64,000 nt of DNA from Chthonomonadaceae bacterium. GTDB taxonomy: Bacteria > Armatimonadota > Chthonomonadetes > Chthonomonadales > Chthonomonadaceae. The DNA lies in contig DAIDHN010000002.1 in the NCBI GenBank assembly GCA_027459665.1, forward strand, positions 62,001 to 126,000. Direction: 5' to 3'. Numbering within the stretch: position 1 is the first letter of the stretch; each line of letters begins with the position of its first letter. The translations under genes and the position numbers were made by a program. This document shows positions 35,114-43,044 of the stretch, one piece after another. The notes below the pieces were generated by a model. The model ran no database searches and had not been told where the DNA came from. It saw nothing but the letters and a program-made list of their open reading frames with translations.

Positions 35114-36588
35114 AAACGCCTCACATTGTGAATGGTAAGGCTGGCTACTGTTTGCGGCGGCAGTGTCACTGTAATCCTCCCCTGCAGCACAGGTCCAGTC
35201 GGCACAGACGCATACTTGTAATCTGGTATGCCTGCACCAGGATGAGTGGTAGTTTCAGTCAGTACAGCCTTTCCATACTCTGCCTGCTGTGCGGGCAGTA
35301 TAAACTGAAAGCTTGCACTGGTGCGTTTTGAAAAGAATACATAGTGCAGCGTATGGGTTCGAGCTTCAAAAGCTGCTGTCACATCAGGCTGAGTAGTAAG
35401 TAATATTTCACTTCCTGCACGAATGGCACGTGAATACTCTGCCATCACATAATATTTTCGCTCAGGTTTGTCTATGCTGCCATTACTGCGGTCGGCATAA
35501 ATCATTCCCCACCCGCCGCTGTCCAGAGGCTGCCAGTAGCACCACACAACAGGCTGCAGCTGATAAATGTCATGCACAATGGTTCGTGCCAGCGTATACC
35601 CGCTGGCATCGCCTTCTCCATTTTCCGATACCCACAAAGGCAAAGGTTTTACTTCCTCCCCAAGAGGAGGCAGATTTGGCCCATACTGCTCATAGGTATG
35701 AGTGTTTACCTTGTCGATCATCCGGCGAACGGCGGGTGAAAAAAACTGCCATGTCTGTGCTGCCTGAAACGAGGTGTTTTCATCTGACGCTGCAAGCTGC
35801 ACCTTGCCCGACAACCCCAGCCTGTTCATTTCTTCTCTCAGAAGCGGTATCACAGCGGCCTGATGTGCATCTGAAAAGTGGCAGCCCTCCTGCCCGGAAG
35901 GAAACTGCCACCACGAGCCAAGCGGTTCGTTGAATGGCTCTACAGAGGTAACGGGAATATGCCAGTACTGCTCGGCATGCTGTACCACGCAGGCCATGTA
36001 GTGTGCGAAGGCTGCATTGTACTTATTTCTCAGATTGTCCTTACCCTGATCTCCGCCACCAGTACTCAGGTTTTTATTCATCCACCATGGGGGAGAATTA
36101 GAGAAAAACTCGACCAGATTCACCGAACGTTTCAGAGCAAGCATCAGCATATGTCTCTGCGCCTTGTCTCTATGCCAGTTCCAGTCAGATGAATTGGGGT
36201 TGGGGTTTGTTCCTGTGAGCCAGTACCCGCGTATATTGGTGGCTGGAATCATTTTAGGCGATACGTTTTCATACAGACTGCCAATTGTCGCTCCACCGCC
36301 GCCGCCGCCAACATTGTATCTAGCTGCATTCATGCCAAGCCCGGGCAGAACTACCCCGTTCAAATTCACATTTTTATAGCTGAATACCAAATCAGCCAGA
36401 CGTGGTGCCAGGGGAGTTTCTCCCCATTCCTTTGCCCACCATGCCAATGAACATCCCCAGCCCTGCCACTGCACTACAGGCGAATTCCCAACGATTTCAA
36501 CCTTGTTCTCCTGCTGCGCCTTCACTGCGCCTGCAGAATAAAACAGTGCGGCAGCTGTCATACCGGCGTACCAGTATTTTGCTTTCAT
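35110..36588 (-). CDS. Secreted GH30-type glycoside hydrolase (endo-beta-1,6-galactanase-like)
   Basis: 492 residues. ATG 36588 has GAGGA 8 bases upstream and begins a signal peptide ending GAVKA-Q. Clan-A barrel motifs: QGWGCSLAWWAKEWG, FSNSPPWWMNKN, acid/base Glu in VEPFNEPLGSWW and nucleophile Glu in LWVSENGEGDASG, then a beta-sandwich with a fibronectin-like C-terminal end. The pattern is closest to fungal/bacterial endo-beta-1,6-galactanases. Together with the convergent GH16-like gene it suggests attack on galactan-rich plant polymers. Confidence 0.88.
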   Translation of the reverse strand: MKAKYWYAGMTAAALFYSAGAVKAQQENKVEIVGNSPVVQWQGWGCSLAWWAKEWGETPLAPRLADLVFSYKNVNLNGVVLPGLGMNAARYNVGGGGGGATIGSLYENVSPKMIPATNIRGYWLTGTNPNPNSSDWNWHRDKAQRHMLMLALKRSVNLVEFFSNSPPWWMNKNLSTGGGDQGKDNLRNKYNAAFAHYMACVVQHAEQYWHIPVTSVEPFNEPLGSWWQFPSGQEGCHFSDAHQAAVIPLLREEMNRLGLSGKVQLAASDENTSFQAAQTWQFFSPAVRRMIDKVNTHTYEQYGPNLPPLGEEVKPLPLWVSENGEGDASGYTLARTIVHDIYQLQPVVWCYWQPLDSGGWGMIYADRSNGSIDKPERKYYVMAEYSRAIRAGSEILLTTQPDVTAAFEARTHTLHYVFFSKRTSASFQFILPAQQAEYGKAVLTETTTHPGAGIPDYKYASVPTGPVLQGRITVTLPPQTVASLTIHNVRRF

Positions 36589-36624
36589 ATGCAGTTCCTC
36601 TCTAAACAAGTACTTGAGCAGCAC

Positions 36625-36633
36625 ATTATAACA
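36625..36633 (-). promoter_or_regulatory. Extended -10 promoter of the GH30 gene
   Basis: On the minus strand TGT-TATAAT, a perfect extended -10. Transcription should start about 30 bases before the GH30 ATG. Confidence 0.5.
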
Positions 36634-36791
36634 TGTTGCATCCTCATTGAACAGTCCTGTACCGCACAGTAGTATCTTTATTGATGCCAGTTTTACTTCT
36701 TGCAGGCTGCCATTCTACTGCCCTGCTTATTCGTAGAGAGTATACTACTTTCATCCTGAATGATACACAGTGAATGCTGCAAGGGAAAACT

Positions 36792-37360
36792 ATGTCTGAA
36801 CAGACTCTAAACCAAATCATAACGGCCGACTGCAGAGAAGCGCTTACACAACTGCCTTCAGATTCTATCGATCTGGTGTTTACCTCACCTCCTTATGCAA
36901 ACCAGAGGATGCACACCTATGGAGGTATTGATCCAGACAAGTATGTAGAATGGTTCCTTCCAATCTCGGCAGAGCTTTTGCGCACTCTCAAACCAGAAGG
37001 ATCGTTTGTTCTAAATATAAAGGAAAGAGTGGTCAACGGGGAAAGACACACCTACATTCTGGACTGGCCTATCCAACCAACGTACTGCATATGGCTACAG
37101 AGTGCGCCAACCGTGGGCACAGTGCAGCATTTCCGCTGGAACTTCCCTCCTGGTTCATCAGGCTTTTCACATCTCCCGGCAATGTGGTGCTCGATCCATT
37201 CGTCGGCAGCGGAACTACAGCCATTGCAGCAGTGCAATTGAACAGGCACTATATTGGCATTGAAGTTCTACCCGAATATGCCGATCTTGCCCGCAAACGT
37301 ATTCACCAGGAAATTGGCACTCAACTCTCCTTGTTCATAGGAGAAGACAGTGAACAATGA
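36792..37360 (+). pseudogene. DNA methyltransferase (beta class) with internal deletion and frameshift
   Basis: Two reading frames together make the ends of one type II DNA methyltransferase. The 5' part (from ATG 36792, AAGGG ahead) has motif IV TSPPYANQRMHTYGG and runs through NIKERVVNGERHTYIL. At about 37056-37066 the homologous reading jumps to the +2 frame: LAYPTNVLHMATECANRGHSAAFP, then motif I DPFVGSGTT and IGIEVLPEYADLA. In relatives a region of roughly 120 residues with the target-recognition domain lies between these blocks, so ~350 bases are missing and the frame is broken. Motif order IV before I marks the m4C/m6A beta class. It cannot be active as read here. Confidence 0.85.
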
Positions 37361-38078
37361 AGAACTGCAGGCAATAGTAGCAGAATGTTTGCAAAATTTC
37401 TACAGCCGCCGCTTGAATAGCTTGTCAACTCTGAGTCTGAAAGCCACCCTCCGTAAAAAGAACCCGTATCTTTTTCGTGCCTGCGGTATGCAGCTTGCAT
37501 CAGAAATTGTAGGCGCTATTCTCACAGCACACATCAATTCTTCTGACGAAACTATTTTTGGAGATGCTTTCTTTGAACCGCTGGTCATATATGTCAGCAA
37601 GGGCGTGGTCTCTCCATCAGAAGGTGTAGACATTGCTATTGAAACTGCTACTGTCTATAAAGCCATCTCAGTAAAAAGCGGCCCTAATATTTTCAACAGC
37701 AGCCAAAGCAAACGACAATCGGATGAATTTGAAACATTGCGGCGTCGTCTTGTAAAATTGCAAAAACAGTTTGACCCGGTGCTGGGTACATGCTATGGAA
37801 AAGGCAGCAAACCAGCATCTGACAAAAGATGTTATCGTATTATTTCTGGGCAGGCTTTTTGGTATGAGCTGACAGGCAAGGTAAACTTTTACCAAAGAAT
37901 ATGCAATGCCATGTCTACGGGTGTAGAAGAACACCGCAGACAATATGAAGAAGAGTACTCCAATGCCCTCAATCGCTTTACACGTGAGTTTTTACTGGAA
38001 TTTGCGAAAGACGATGGAGCCATAGACTGGAATAAACTGCTGCAATTCAACAGCGGCGCTGAGCTTGCTGAAGGTTAG
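37350..38078 (+). CDS. Type II restriction endonuclease, PmeII-like
   Basis: 242 residues from GTG 37350 with GGAGAA upstream, overlapping the methyltransferase remnant by 11 bases. The sequence follows the PmeII-like family: LSLKATLRKKNPYLFRACG, HINSSDETIFGDAFFEPL, then EGVDIAIETATVYKAISVKSGPN, where Asp and the SVK lysine look like a PD-(D/E)xK active site, and NRFTREFLLEF near the C-terminus. It reads full length with no visible lesion. Cytoplasmic DNA cleavage at an unknown site is expected. With its partner methylase broken, it is either inactive, unexpressed or the sites are protected by another enzyme. Confidence 0.8.
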   Translation: MNNEELQAIVAECLQNFYSRRLNSLSTLSLKATLRKKNPYLFRACGMQLASEIVGAILTAHINSSDETIFGDAFFEPLVIYVSKGVVSPSEGVDIAIETATVYKAISVKSGPNIFNSSQSKRQSDEFETLRRRLVKLQKQFDPVLGTCYGKGSKPASDKRCYRIISGQAFWYELTGKVNFYQRICNAMSTGVEEHRRQYEEEYSNALNRFTREFLLEFAKDDGAIDWNKLLQFNSGAELAEG

Positions 38079-38098
38079 AAAACCTATCCGCTGCCCGA

Positions 38099-38668
38099 TT
38101 ACCAGGTAAGCACGATATTCATTATTTCATTTCGCCGCCGCCAGGCTGCCTCCAGATCATTCAGAGCGCTGCTCAAAACCAAGTCCAGTCCAGAATCCCA
38201 TTTTGCGGTATTTTCAAGAGTCTCTACAAAAGAGAGAATCAAATCTGCAGTCTCCAGGTCTGCACGAAGCAGGGCCTGCAATGTCTCTTCCTCATCTCGG
38301 TGTCTTTGCATAACGCGATCTGTTGCAGGGCTTTCCCCTGCTCGCACTGCTGTGTCAATTTTATCACAGCGGGTAATCACACGCTCCATCTCGCGACTTC
38401 TCTCTGCTGCCCCTGCGTCAGGATAGGGATGCTCACGGGTAGGCGCTCCTAAATGTTCCCGCCTGAAGTCTGCTGCCAGCATACGCATTTTGCCTGCAGC
38501 CTGTTTCAACAGTTCCGAAAGGTGAGCGCGTACCAGCAAATCATCGGCACGAAGCTGATTCTTCTTGTCGTAAAAGTTGAAGCCCCAGCCGTACAGGGTA
38601 GAAACTACCAGCTGCTTCACTGGTCCTGCTCTTTCAAGCGAGTTAGGAACATGCCCCATTTCAGCCAT
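38099..38668 (-). CDS. Helical protein of unknown function
   Basis: 189 residues. ATG 38668 has AAGGAG exactly 7 bases upstream. The protein is Arg/Glu-rich and almost all helical (ADDLLVRAHLSELLKQAAGKMRML, EMERVITRCDKIDTAV, EEETLQALLRADLETADLILSF), with a Trp-containing N-terminal strand (LYGWGFNFYDKKNQ). No signal peptide, membrane segment or enzyme motif. It follows the SPFH gene on the same strand after 71 bases containing a hairpin, so the two may be one unit. I do not recognise the family. Confidence 0.75.
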   Translation of the reverse strand: MAEMGHVPNSLERAGPVKQLVVSTLYGWGFNFYDKKNQLRADDLLVRAHLSELLKQAAGKMRMLAADFRREHLGAPTREHPYPDAGAAERSREMERVITRCDKIDTAVRAGESPATDRVMQRHRDEEETLQALLRADLETADLILSFVETLENTAKWDSGLDLVLSSALNDLEAAWRRRNEIMNIVLTW

Positions 38669-38692
38669 CACAACACTCCTTGCAACTTAATG

Positions 38693-38732
38693 ATTCAGAG
38701 AGGCATACCTTGTAAGCGATACCTCTCTGAAT
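38693..38732 (-). terminator. Hairpin between the SPFH gene and the helical unknown
   Basis: ATTCAGAGAGG (38693-38703) pairs with CCTCTCTGAAT (38722-38732), 11 perfect base pairs, 18-base loop. It lies 8 bases after the SPFH stop on the minus strand. Without a strong U tract it may be a partial terminator or a processing site. Confidence 0.5.
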
Positions 38733-38739
38733 AGATATG

Positions 38740-39618
38740 CTATTTAGGAACCACGGGAGGGGGAGCATCTGATTTTGAAACATCTGAAGGAGCAGAATGC
38801 GGTATATGCACTCCCTGATCTGCCAGGCTGACAGGCGTAGTCAAGCCAATATGAAAAGGCGCGCCGATCGCAGCATTGGGTGCAGAAACAAGTCCTCGTT
38901 CCGCCATTTTCAGCGCCGTGTAATAGCGTACTGCCTCCAAGGGGGTTAAGCCAAATGCCCGCAGCGAGATCAACTCGCGCATCCTGTCGTCCCGCGGCAG
39001 TATCAGCAGTTTGGCGTCATTAAGGGTAATTCCGTACACATTCAGAAAATCTGACATATGCTGCTTCAGCAGTTCCATAATATCGTGAATGTGAGCATTG
39101 ATTTCTTCCAGAGGGGTCACTTGCACTACCTGGTTGATTGCCTGCTCAATCACAGGGCCTGTGTATGCAGCTACTTCGTCACTATTGATAGATGCGCCAT
39201 TAAAAGGCATATGGGTAATCAAACTCAGTGCATCATCCTTGTTGTCTATATGTATATAGTACTCAACCACATACTGCACTTCAGCCATCTCTGCAGAAGT
39301 AGCTATCCCATCATTTCGACACAGCAGTTTGGAGCGGTTCAGATAAATCACTTCATACTGCCAGGGAGAGTTGCCAAAAAAATTGCTTACCAGCTGCCCA
39401 ACCAACACTTTGTCGGGGGTTTGCAAGGTATACTGCCCGGTCTCATACACCTGCATCACCGCCCCTCTCGACTTCAGCACTGCAAAATGATTGCTTTCTA
39501 CAGTTAGCAGCGATCCCGAAACTATAGAAGTATCGTTCAATTTCAAAGCAAGGGTTTTTGGCCCCAGCATATCCACGCCGCTCTGATTCAGCGAGGTAAT
39601 CACCTTCAGTCCATTCAT
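38740..39618 (-). CDS. SPFH/band-7-like domain protein
   Basis: 292 residues. The central part has SPFH character (LTVESNHFAVLKSRGAVMQVYETGQYTL, VIYLNRSKLLCRNDGI, AEVQYVVEYYIHIDN), then a helical stretch (EEINAHIHDIMELLKQHMSDFL) and YGITLNDAKLLIL, the usual end of the domain. No membrane anchor is visible, unlike stomatins, so it is closer to soluble YdjI/virion-core-like members. The tail is Pro-rich. Start ATG 39618 has AAGGAG 11 bases ahead; an in-frame GTG is seven codons upstream. Role unknown, probably a scaffold. Confidence 0.75.
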   Translation of the reverse strand: MNGLKVITSLNQSGVDMLGPKTLALKLNDTSIVSGSLLTVESNHFAVLKSRGAVMQVYETGQYTLQTPDKVLVGQLVSNFFGNSPWQYEVIYLNRSKLLCRNDGIATSAEMAEVQYVVEYYIHIDNKDDALSLITHMPFNGASINSDEVAAYTGPVIEQAINQVVQVTPLEEINAHIHDIMELLKQHMSDFLNVYGITLNDAKLLILPRDDRMRELISLRAFGLTPLEAVRYYTALKMAERGLVSAPNAAIGAPFHIGLTTPVSLADQGVHIPHSAPSDVSKSDAPPPVVPK

Positions 39619-39698
39619 AGCTGTGCATACTCCTTTCACAGTAAAGCCATAAACATATGTTCCACATGCACATTACAGGCTGAATCTACAGCAAGTTT

Positions 39699-39710
39699 CA
39701 TAATTATGAT
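39699..39710. promoter_or_regulatory. Perfect AT-rich palindrome in the SPFH/cytochrome b divergent region
   Basis: TCATAA immediately followed by TTATGA. It lies in a 280-base AT-rich gap between divergent genes, where both promoters must sit. Regulator unknown. Confidence 0.3.
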
Positions 39711-39900
39711 TGTGAAAATTTTTTTCTTAAATAGTATCTAATCAACGTATAAGAATTTGCATTTATACTGTATCATTCAGTAATAATCTGTTATCATGTT
39801 ACCAATCTATACTGCTTTTCATCAAACTAGGGTACAGGCGGTTTCAAAACATTATCCTGGCACTGCCTGATCAATATACCACTGCTCACAAGGGGGCAAC

Positions 39901-40602
39901 ATGAAGCGTTTGGAAGAAAAACACACGCTTGCAATACGCTGGTTTCACTGGCTCAACTTTCCTATACTTGCTACAATGATCTGGAGCGGACTGCTCATTT
40001 ACTGGGCAAACGATGTGTACCATATTCACCTGGGCAGCATGAATATACACCTGTTTCCAGGCTGGTTCTATCACCCCAAACCTGCTGCGCTTACAAAAAA
40101 AGGACATGCTCTCTGGCACCTGGATTACAGGCTGGCAGAAGGGATGGCATGGCATTTTTTCTTTTTCTGGTTATTCGCTGTCAATGGGGTGCTTTATGTT
40201 TCCTATCTAATCCTCTCAGGGCAGTGGCGTGAGGTTGCACCGAAAAAAAACTCTTTCAAAGATGCCTTGCAGGTGGTTCTGCACGATCTGCACCTAAGAA
40301 AGGCAAAGCCTGCGCAGTCTAAATACAATGGCGCACAGCGCATCGCTTATACAGCGATTGTAATCATGGGGTTTGGTTCTTTGGTAACAGGGGTTGCAAT
40401 CTATAAACCTACTCAATTTGCATGGCTTACTCGTCTGGTAGGGGGCTATGAAACAGCACGCTTTCTGCATTTCTGGCTCACTATGGGCTATGTTGCATTT
40501 TTCCTTGTGCATATCATGCAGGTAGTACGGTCTGGATGGAACAACTTCCGCTCGATGATAACAGGATATGCCCTGGTTGAAGAGGAGACGAAACAGGCAT
40601 GA
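39901..40602 (+). CDS. Membrane cytochrome b (b561/b6-like), partner of the Mo oxidoreductase
   Basis: 233 residues with four to five membrane helices. Haem-ligand-type histidines are placed in helices near both ends (AIRWFHWLNF, MAWHFFFFWL, ARFLHFWLTMGY, FFLVHIMQV), as in b-type cytochromes of Ni/Fe hydrogenases, formate dehydrogenase and the YedZ-less sulfite oxidase-like systems. It should carry electrons between the quinone pool and the exported Mo enzyme. GGGGG precedes the ATG. The stop overlaps the next gene, so subunits are coupled. Confidence 0.85.
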   Translation: MKRLEEKHTLAIRWFHWLNFPILATMIWSGLLIYWANDVYHIHLGSMNIHLFPGWFYHPKPAALTKKGHALWHLDYRLAEGMAWHFFFFWLFAVNGVLYVSYLILSGQWREVAPKKNSFKDALQVVLHDLHLRKAKPAQSKYNGAQRIAYTAIVIMGFGSLVTGVAIYKPTQFAWLTRLVGGYETARFLHFWLTMGYVAFFLVHIMQVVRSGWNNFRSMITGYALVEEETKQA

Positions 40603-41438
40603 ATGAACAAACTGAACAGAAAAACCAGATACCTGCGAAAAAGACGGAAACCGCCGAACAGCAGATACGACGCATGTCAAGGCGCAGCATACTGCAGGGT
40701 GTGGGTGCTGTTTTTCTTGCTGGCGCCCTCGATCACTGGGTCAATACCCGCCGCACCAGGCAGGGGATACCGTGGCCGTTGCGCAGAGGCTTGCAGATAA
40801 ACGAAGAATTTTGGCATGATCTTGCCTCAAATCGTCATCTTGCCCCAACGTTTCCACCATCACAAATTACTCACGCACGCACCAATGGAGATGTCGGCTT
40901 GGGGGAGGACCAGGATATACAAGACTGGCAGTTGAAGGTATCGGGGCTTGATACCTCTAATGGAGGCCCTTCTGAAAGAGTTTTTCATCTGGACGATATA
41001 AAAAAACTTCCCGCATACACCATCATCACGCAGTTCAAATGCATTGAAGGCTGGAGCTATATCATGCAGTGGAAAGGCGCACGCCTGGCTGATTTCATGC
41101 ATGCATACCCGCCTCCGCTCAGAACAGATGACAATGGCAACCCGCTGCCGCCCATGGATGGTATGCCGGCATACCCTAATTTCGTCTCTATGATGACACC
41201 CAACAAAAGTTATTACGTAGGCCTTGATGTAGAAAGCGCTCTGCACCCGCAAACACTGCTCTGTTACGAAATGAATGGAAAACCGCTCACCCAGGAACAT
41301 GGCTTTCCACTTCGTCTCATTATCCCGGTAAAATATGGCGTCAAAAACATCAAACGCATAGGCTTTATTGCCTACACCAATAGAAGACCTGCCGACTACT
41401 GGGCAGAACAGGGCTACGACTGGTATGCAGAGCTTTAA
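40599..41438 (+). CDS. Tat-exported molybdopterin-dependent oxidoreductase (sulfite oxidase family)
   Basis: 279 residues. A twin-arginine signal (SRRSILQGVGAVFLAGA, Arg28-29) marks export in folded form. The oxidoreductase domain carries the Mo-ligand cysteine in TQFKCIEGWSY and the pocket LLCYEMNGKPLTQEHGFPLRLIIPVKYGVKNIKRI, a sulfite-oxidase/YedY signature. Substrate is undetermined: sulfite, protein methionine sulfoxide or another S/N-oxide are possible. Fused to no haem domain, it relies on the cytochrome b gene that overlaps it by four bases (ATGA). Confidence 0.88.
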   Translation: MNEQTEQKNQIPAKKTETAEQQIRRMSRRSILQGVGAVFLAGALDHWVNTRRTRQGIPWPLRRGLQINEEFWHDLASNRHLAPTFPPSQITHARTNGDVGLGEDQDIQDWQLKVSGLDTSNGGPSERVFHLDDIKKLPAYTIITQFKCIEGWSYIMQWKGARLADFMHAYPPPLRTDDNGNPLPPMDGMPAYPNFVSMMTPNKSYYVGLDVESALHPQTLLCYEMNGKPLTQEHGFPLRLIIPVKYGVKNIKRIGFIAYTNRRPADYWAEQGYDWYAEL

Positions 41439-41466
41439 CACATGCAGTCTGCCTTACTGCATCAGT

Positions 41467-42648
41467 TCAATGATGTAGAAAACCAGGCAGTGTGACTGCT
41501 ATGCCTGCCGCAGCTCCGCCTGCCATGAGCCACAATGAATTGATGCGTGTGCGGAGCAGCAGTACATAAGCTGACAGTGTGAGAATAGCGGGCAAAGGTC
41601 CAGTAAGAGTTGCACGCATAAACTGTATCACTACATTTGCCATCAGAGCAATGGAAACCGCATTCACCCCGTCCAAAAAACACCGCAGCGCCGGTGTTTG
41701 CTTTACATACGCAAGCAAACGACTGCCCAGCATGGCAAAAAAGAAGGCAGGTAGAAAAATACCTGCCACAGCCAGTAATGCCCCTTCAGTACTAAATTTA
41801 AGAAAACCTAAGAAAGCTGCCGTGGTAAAAACCGGCCCAGGTGTTATCTGGCCAGCGGCGATAGCGTTCAACAGTTCTTTTTCGGTAATCCAGTGTAATT
41901 TTGTAATCAGTTCTCTATGCAAAAAAACCACCAGCACATAGCCGCTGCCATACACAATTGATCCTATTCTGGCAAATTCACAGAAAAGCATCGCCCTCAA
42001 ACTATGTGTGTACTGTATATGCAGAAAGGCGGTAACAGTCAATGGTATTGAGAGGAGCAGAATGACAACAATTACCAGTTTCGCTGCATTCTGCAAGCGT
42101 CTTCCAGATGGAGAACTTATCACCTCATACATGCCAAATAGACTGCCAATTACAAACACTATCAGAAAAGGGGATACCCCGGCATAGGCAAGCAGAAATG
42201 CTACAGTGCTCGCTGCCTTCTGCCATGATGTTTTAAGTGCTGTGCGGCCCAGTCCCCATATTGCATGTGCTACTATAGCAGTTACAATTGGCTCAACGCC
42301 ATAAAACAACGCCTGCACAGATGGCAGCCTGCCTAATTGTACATATCCGGCAGCAAGCAGACCAACCAGTAGTGCTGCAGGTAGAATAAAACAGATACCG
42401 GCTGTCCATAAACCTGCGATCCCGCAGCACCGCATTCCAATCAGCATGGCTGCTTCAGTAGAAGAAGGCCCTGGAATTACACTGGCTGTTCCCAGTATGT
42501 CTACAAATTCCGCCTCCTCAAGCCAGCCGCGTTCCTGCACAAACTCCTTGCGCATAAAGGCTATATGAGCCGCTGGCCCGCCAAAAGCCGTCAAACCCAG
42601 TCGCAGGAAGATCGCTGCAAGTTCAGGGATAGTTGTAATCGATTTCAT
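41467..42648 (-). CDS. chrA: Chromate transporter, two-domain ChrA
   Basis: 393 residues with ten or more membrane segments arranged as two homologous halves. The first half has FLRLGLTAFGGPAAHIAFMRKEFV and TASVIPGPSSTEAAMLIG; the second repeats the pattern (FARIGSIVYGSGYVLVVFLHRELI, NAIAAGQITPGPVFTTAAFLGF). Family enzymes expel chromate by proton antiport. No chrB is nearby. Its start lies 1 base beyond a perfect hairpin that includes the only Shine-Dalgarno-like bases. Confidence 0.93.
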   Translation of the reverse strand: MKSITTIPELAAIFLRLGLTAFGGPAAHIAFMRKEFVQERGWLEEAEFVDILGTASVIPGPSSTEAAMLIGMRCCGIAGLWTAGICFILPAALLVGLLAAGYVQLGRLPSVQALFYGVEPIVTAIVAHAIWGLGRTALKTSWQKAASTVAFLLAYAGVSPFLIVFVIGSLFGMYEVISSPSGRRLQNAAKLVIVVILLLSIPLTVTAFLHIQYTHSLRAMLFCEFARIGSIVYGSGYVLVVFLHRELITKLHWITEKELLNAIAAGQITPGPVFTTAAFLGFLKFSTEGALLAVAGIFLPAFFFAMLGSRLLAYVKQTPALRCFLDGVNAVSIALMANVVIQFMRATLTGPLPAILTLSAYVLLLRTRINSLWLMAGGAAAGIAVTLPGFLHH

Positions 42649-42649
42649 T

Positions 42650-42674
42650 TTCTGCCTGTTTCTATCAGGCAGAA
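42650..42674 (-). promoter_or_regulatory. Hairpin covering the chrA ribosome-binding region
   Basis: TTCTGCCTG (42650-42658) and CAGGCAGAA (42666-42674), 9 bp arms and 7-base loop. On the mRNA the right arm ends one base before ATG. The fold would hide the start. As DNA it is also a palindromic operator candidate. Confidence 0.45.
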
Positions 42675-42727
42675 GGTGGATGTTCTCATCCTATGCTTAC
42701 ATACCATCTGTTCCTCAAATGCTTCAC

Positions 42728-42919
42728 TCATGGCGTACTGCCCCAGGTTTGATAAAAACACTGCTGCTTTCTCCCCGAAAAGAATGCCCCTGAAAACAGC
42801 GCCGCATTGTCTGGATCATCTGTCATATTAGACTGGCCTGCGAAAACAGGTCTCCTCGCCCCACCTGAAGTCAATTGTGCATGCAGCAAACCATATTGTG
42901 CCAGCCTGAAGAGATGCAT
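42728..42919 (-). CDS. Possible small protein of unknown function
   Basis: 63 residues starting at ATG 42919 with AAGG 5 bases upstream. The composition is ordinary (QLTSGGARRPVFAGQ, GAFFSGRKQQCFYQTW), not low complexity. It lies in the only gene-free stretch near chrA, about 80 bases upstream of it on the same strand. No recognised family, no signal peptide. The gene is uncertain; it may be a chance frame. Confidence 0.3.
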   Translation of the reverse strand: MHLFRLAQYGLLHAQLTSGGARRPVFAGQSNMTDDPDNAALFSGAFFSGRKQQCFYQTWGSTP

Positions 42920-42920
42920 A

Positions 42921-42949
42921 TTCACCTTATGATATTGAGCAGCTATAAT
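42921..42949 (+). promoter_or_regulatory. Promoter of the Eis-like acetyltransferase gene
   Basis: TTCACC (42921-42926), 17 bases, TATAAT (42944-42949). Transcription would start near 42956, about 90 bases ahead of the ATG. The remainder of the 42649-43044 gap holds the chrA hairpin and the small possible gene on the minus strand, nothing else recognised. Confidence 0.5.
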
Positions 42950-43044
42950 TCTCTGCGCAACAGTGTACCTTAGTCGTTCCCAGCAGATGCGTATGCTAAA
43001 CTATGCAGGGCTATTTATTCAATCTTATAACAAAGGCTGAGCAT

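Noticed and set aside
36792-38078. Interpretation as a larger defence island
   Set aside because: Only one methyltransferase remnant and one endonuclease are present; neighbours are glycosidases and an SPFH gene.
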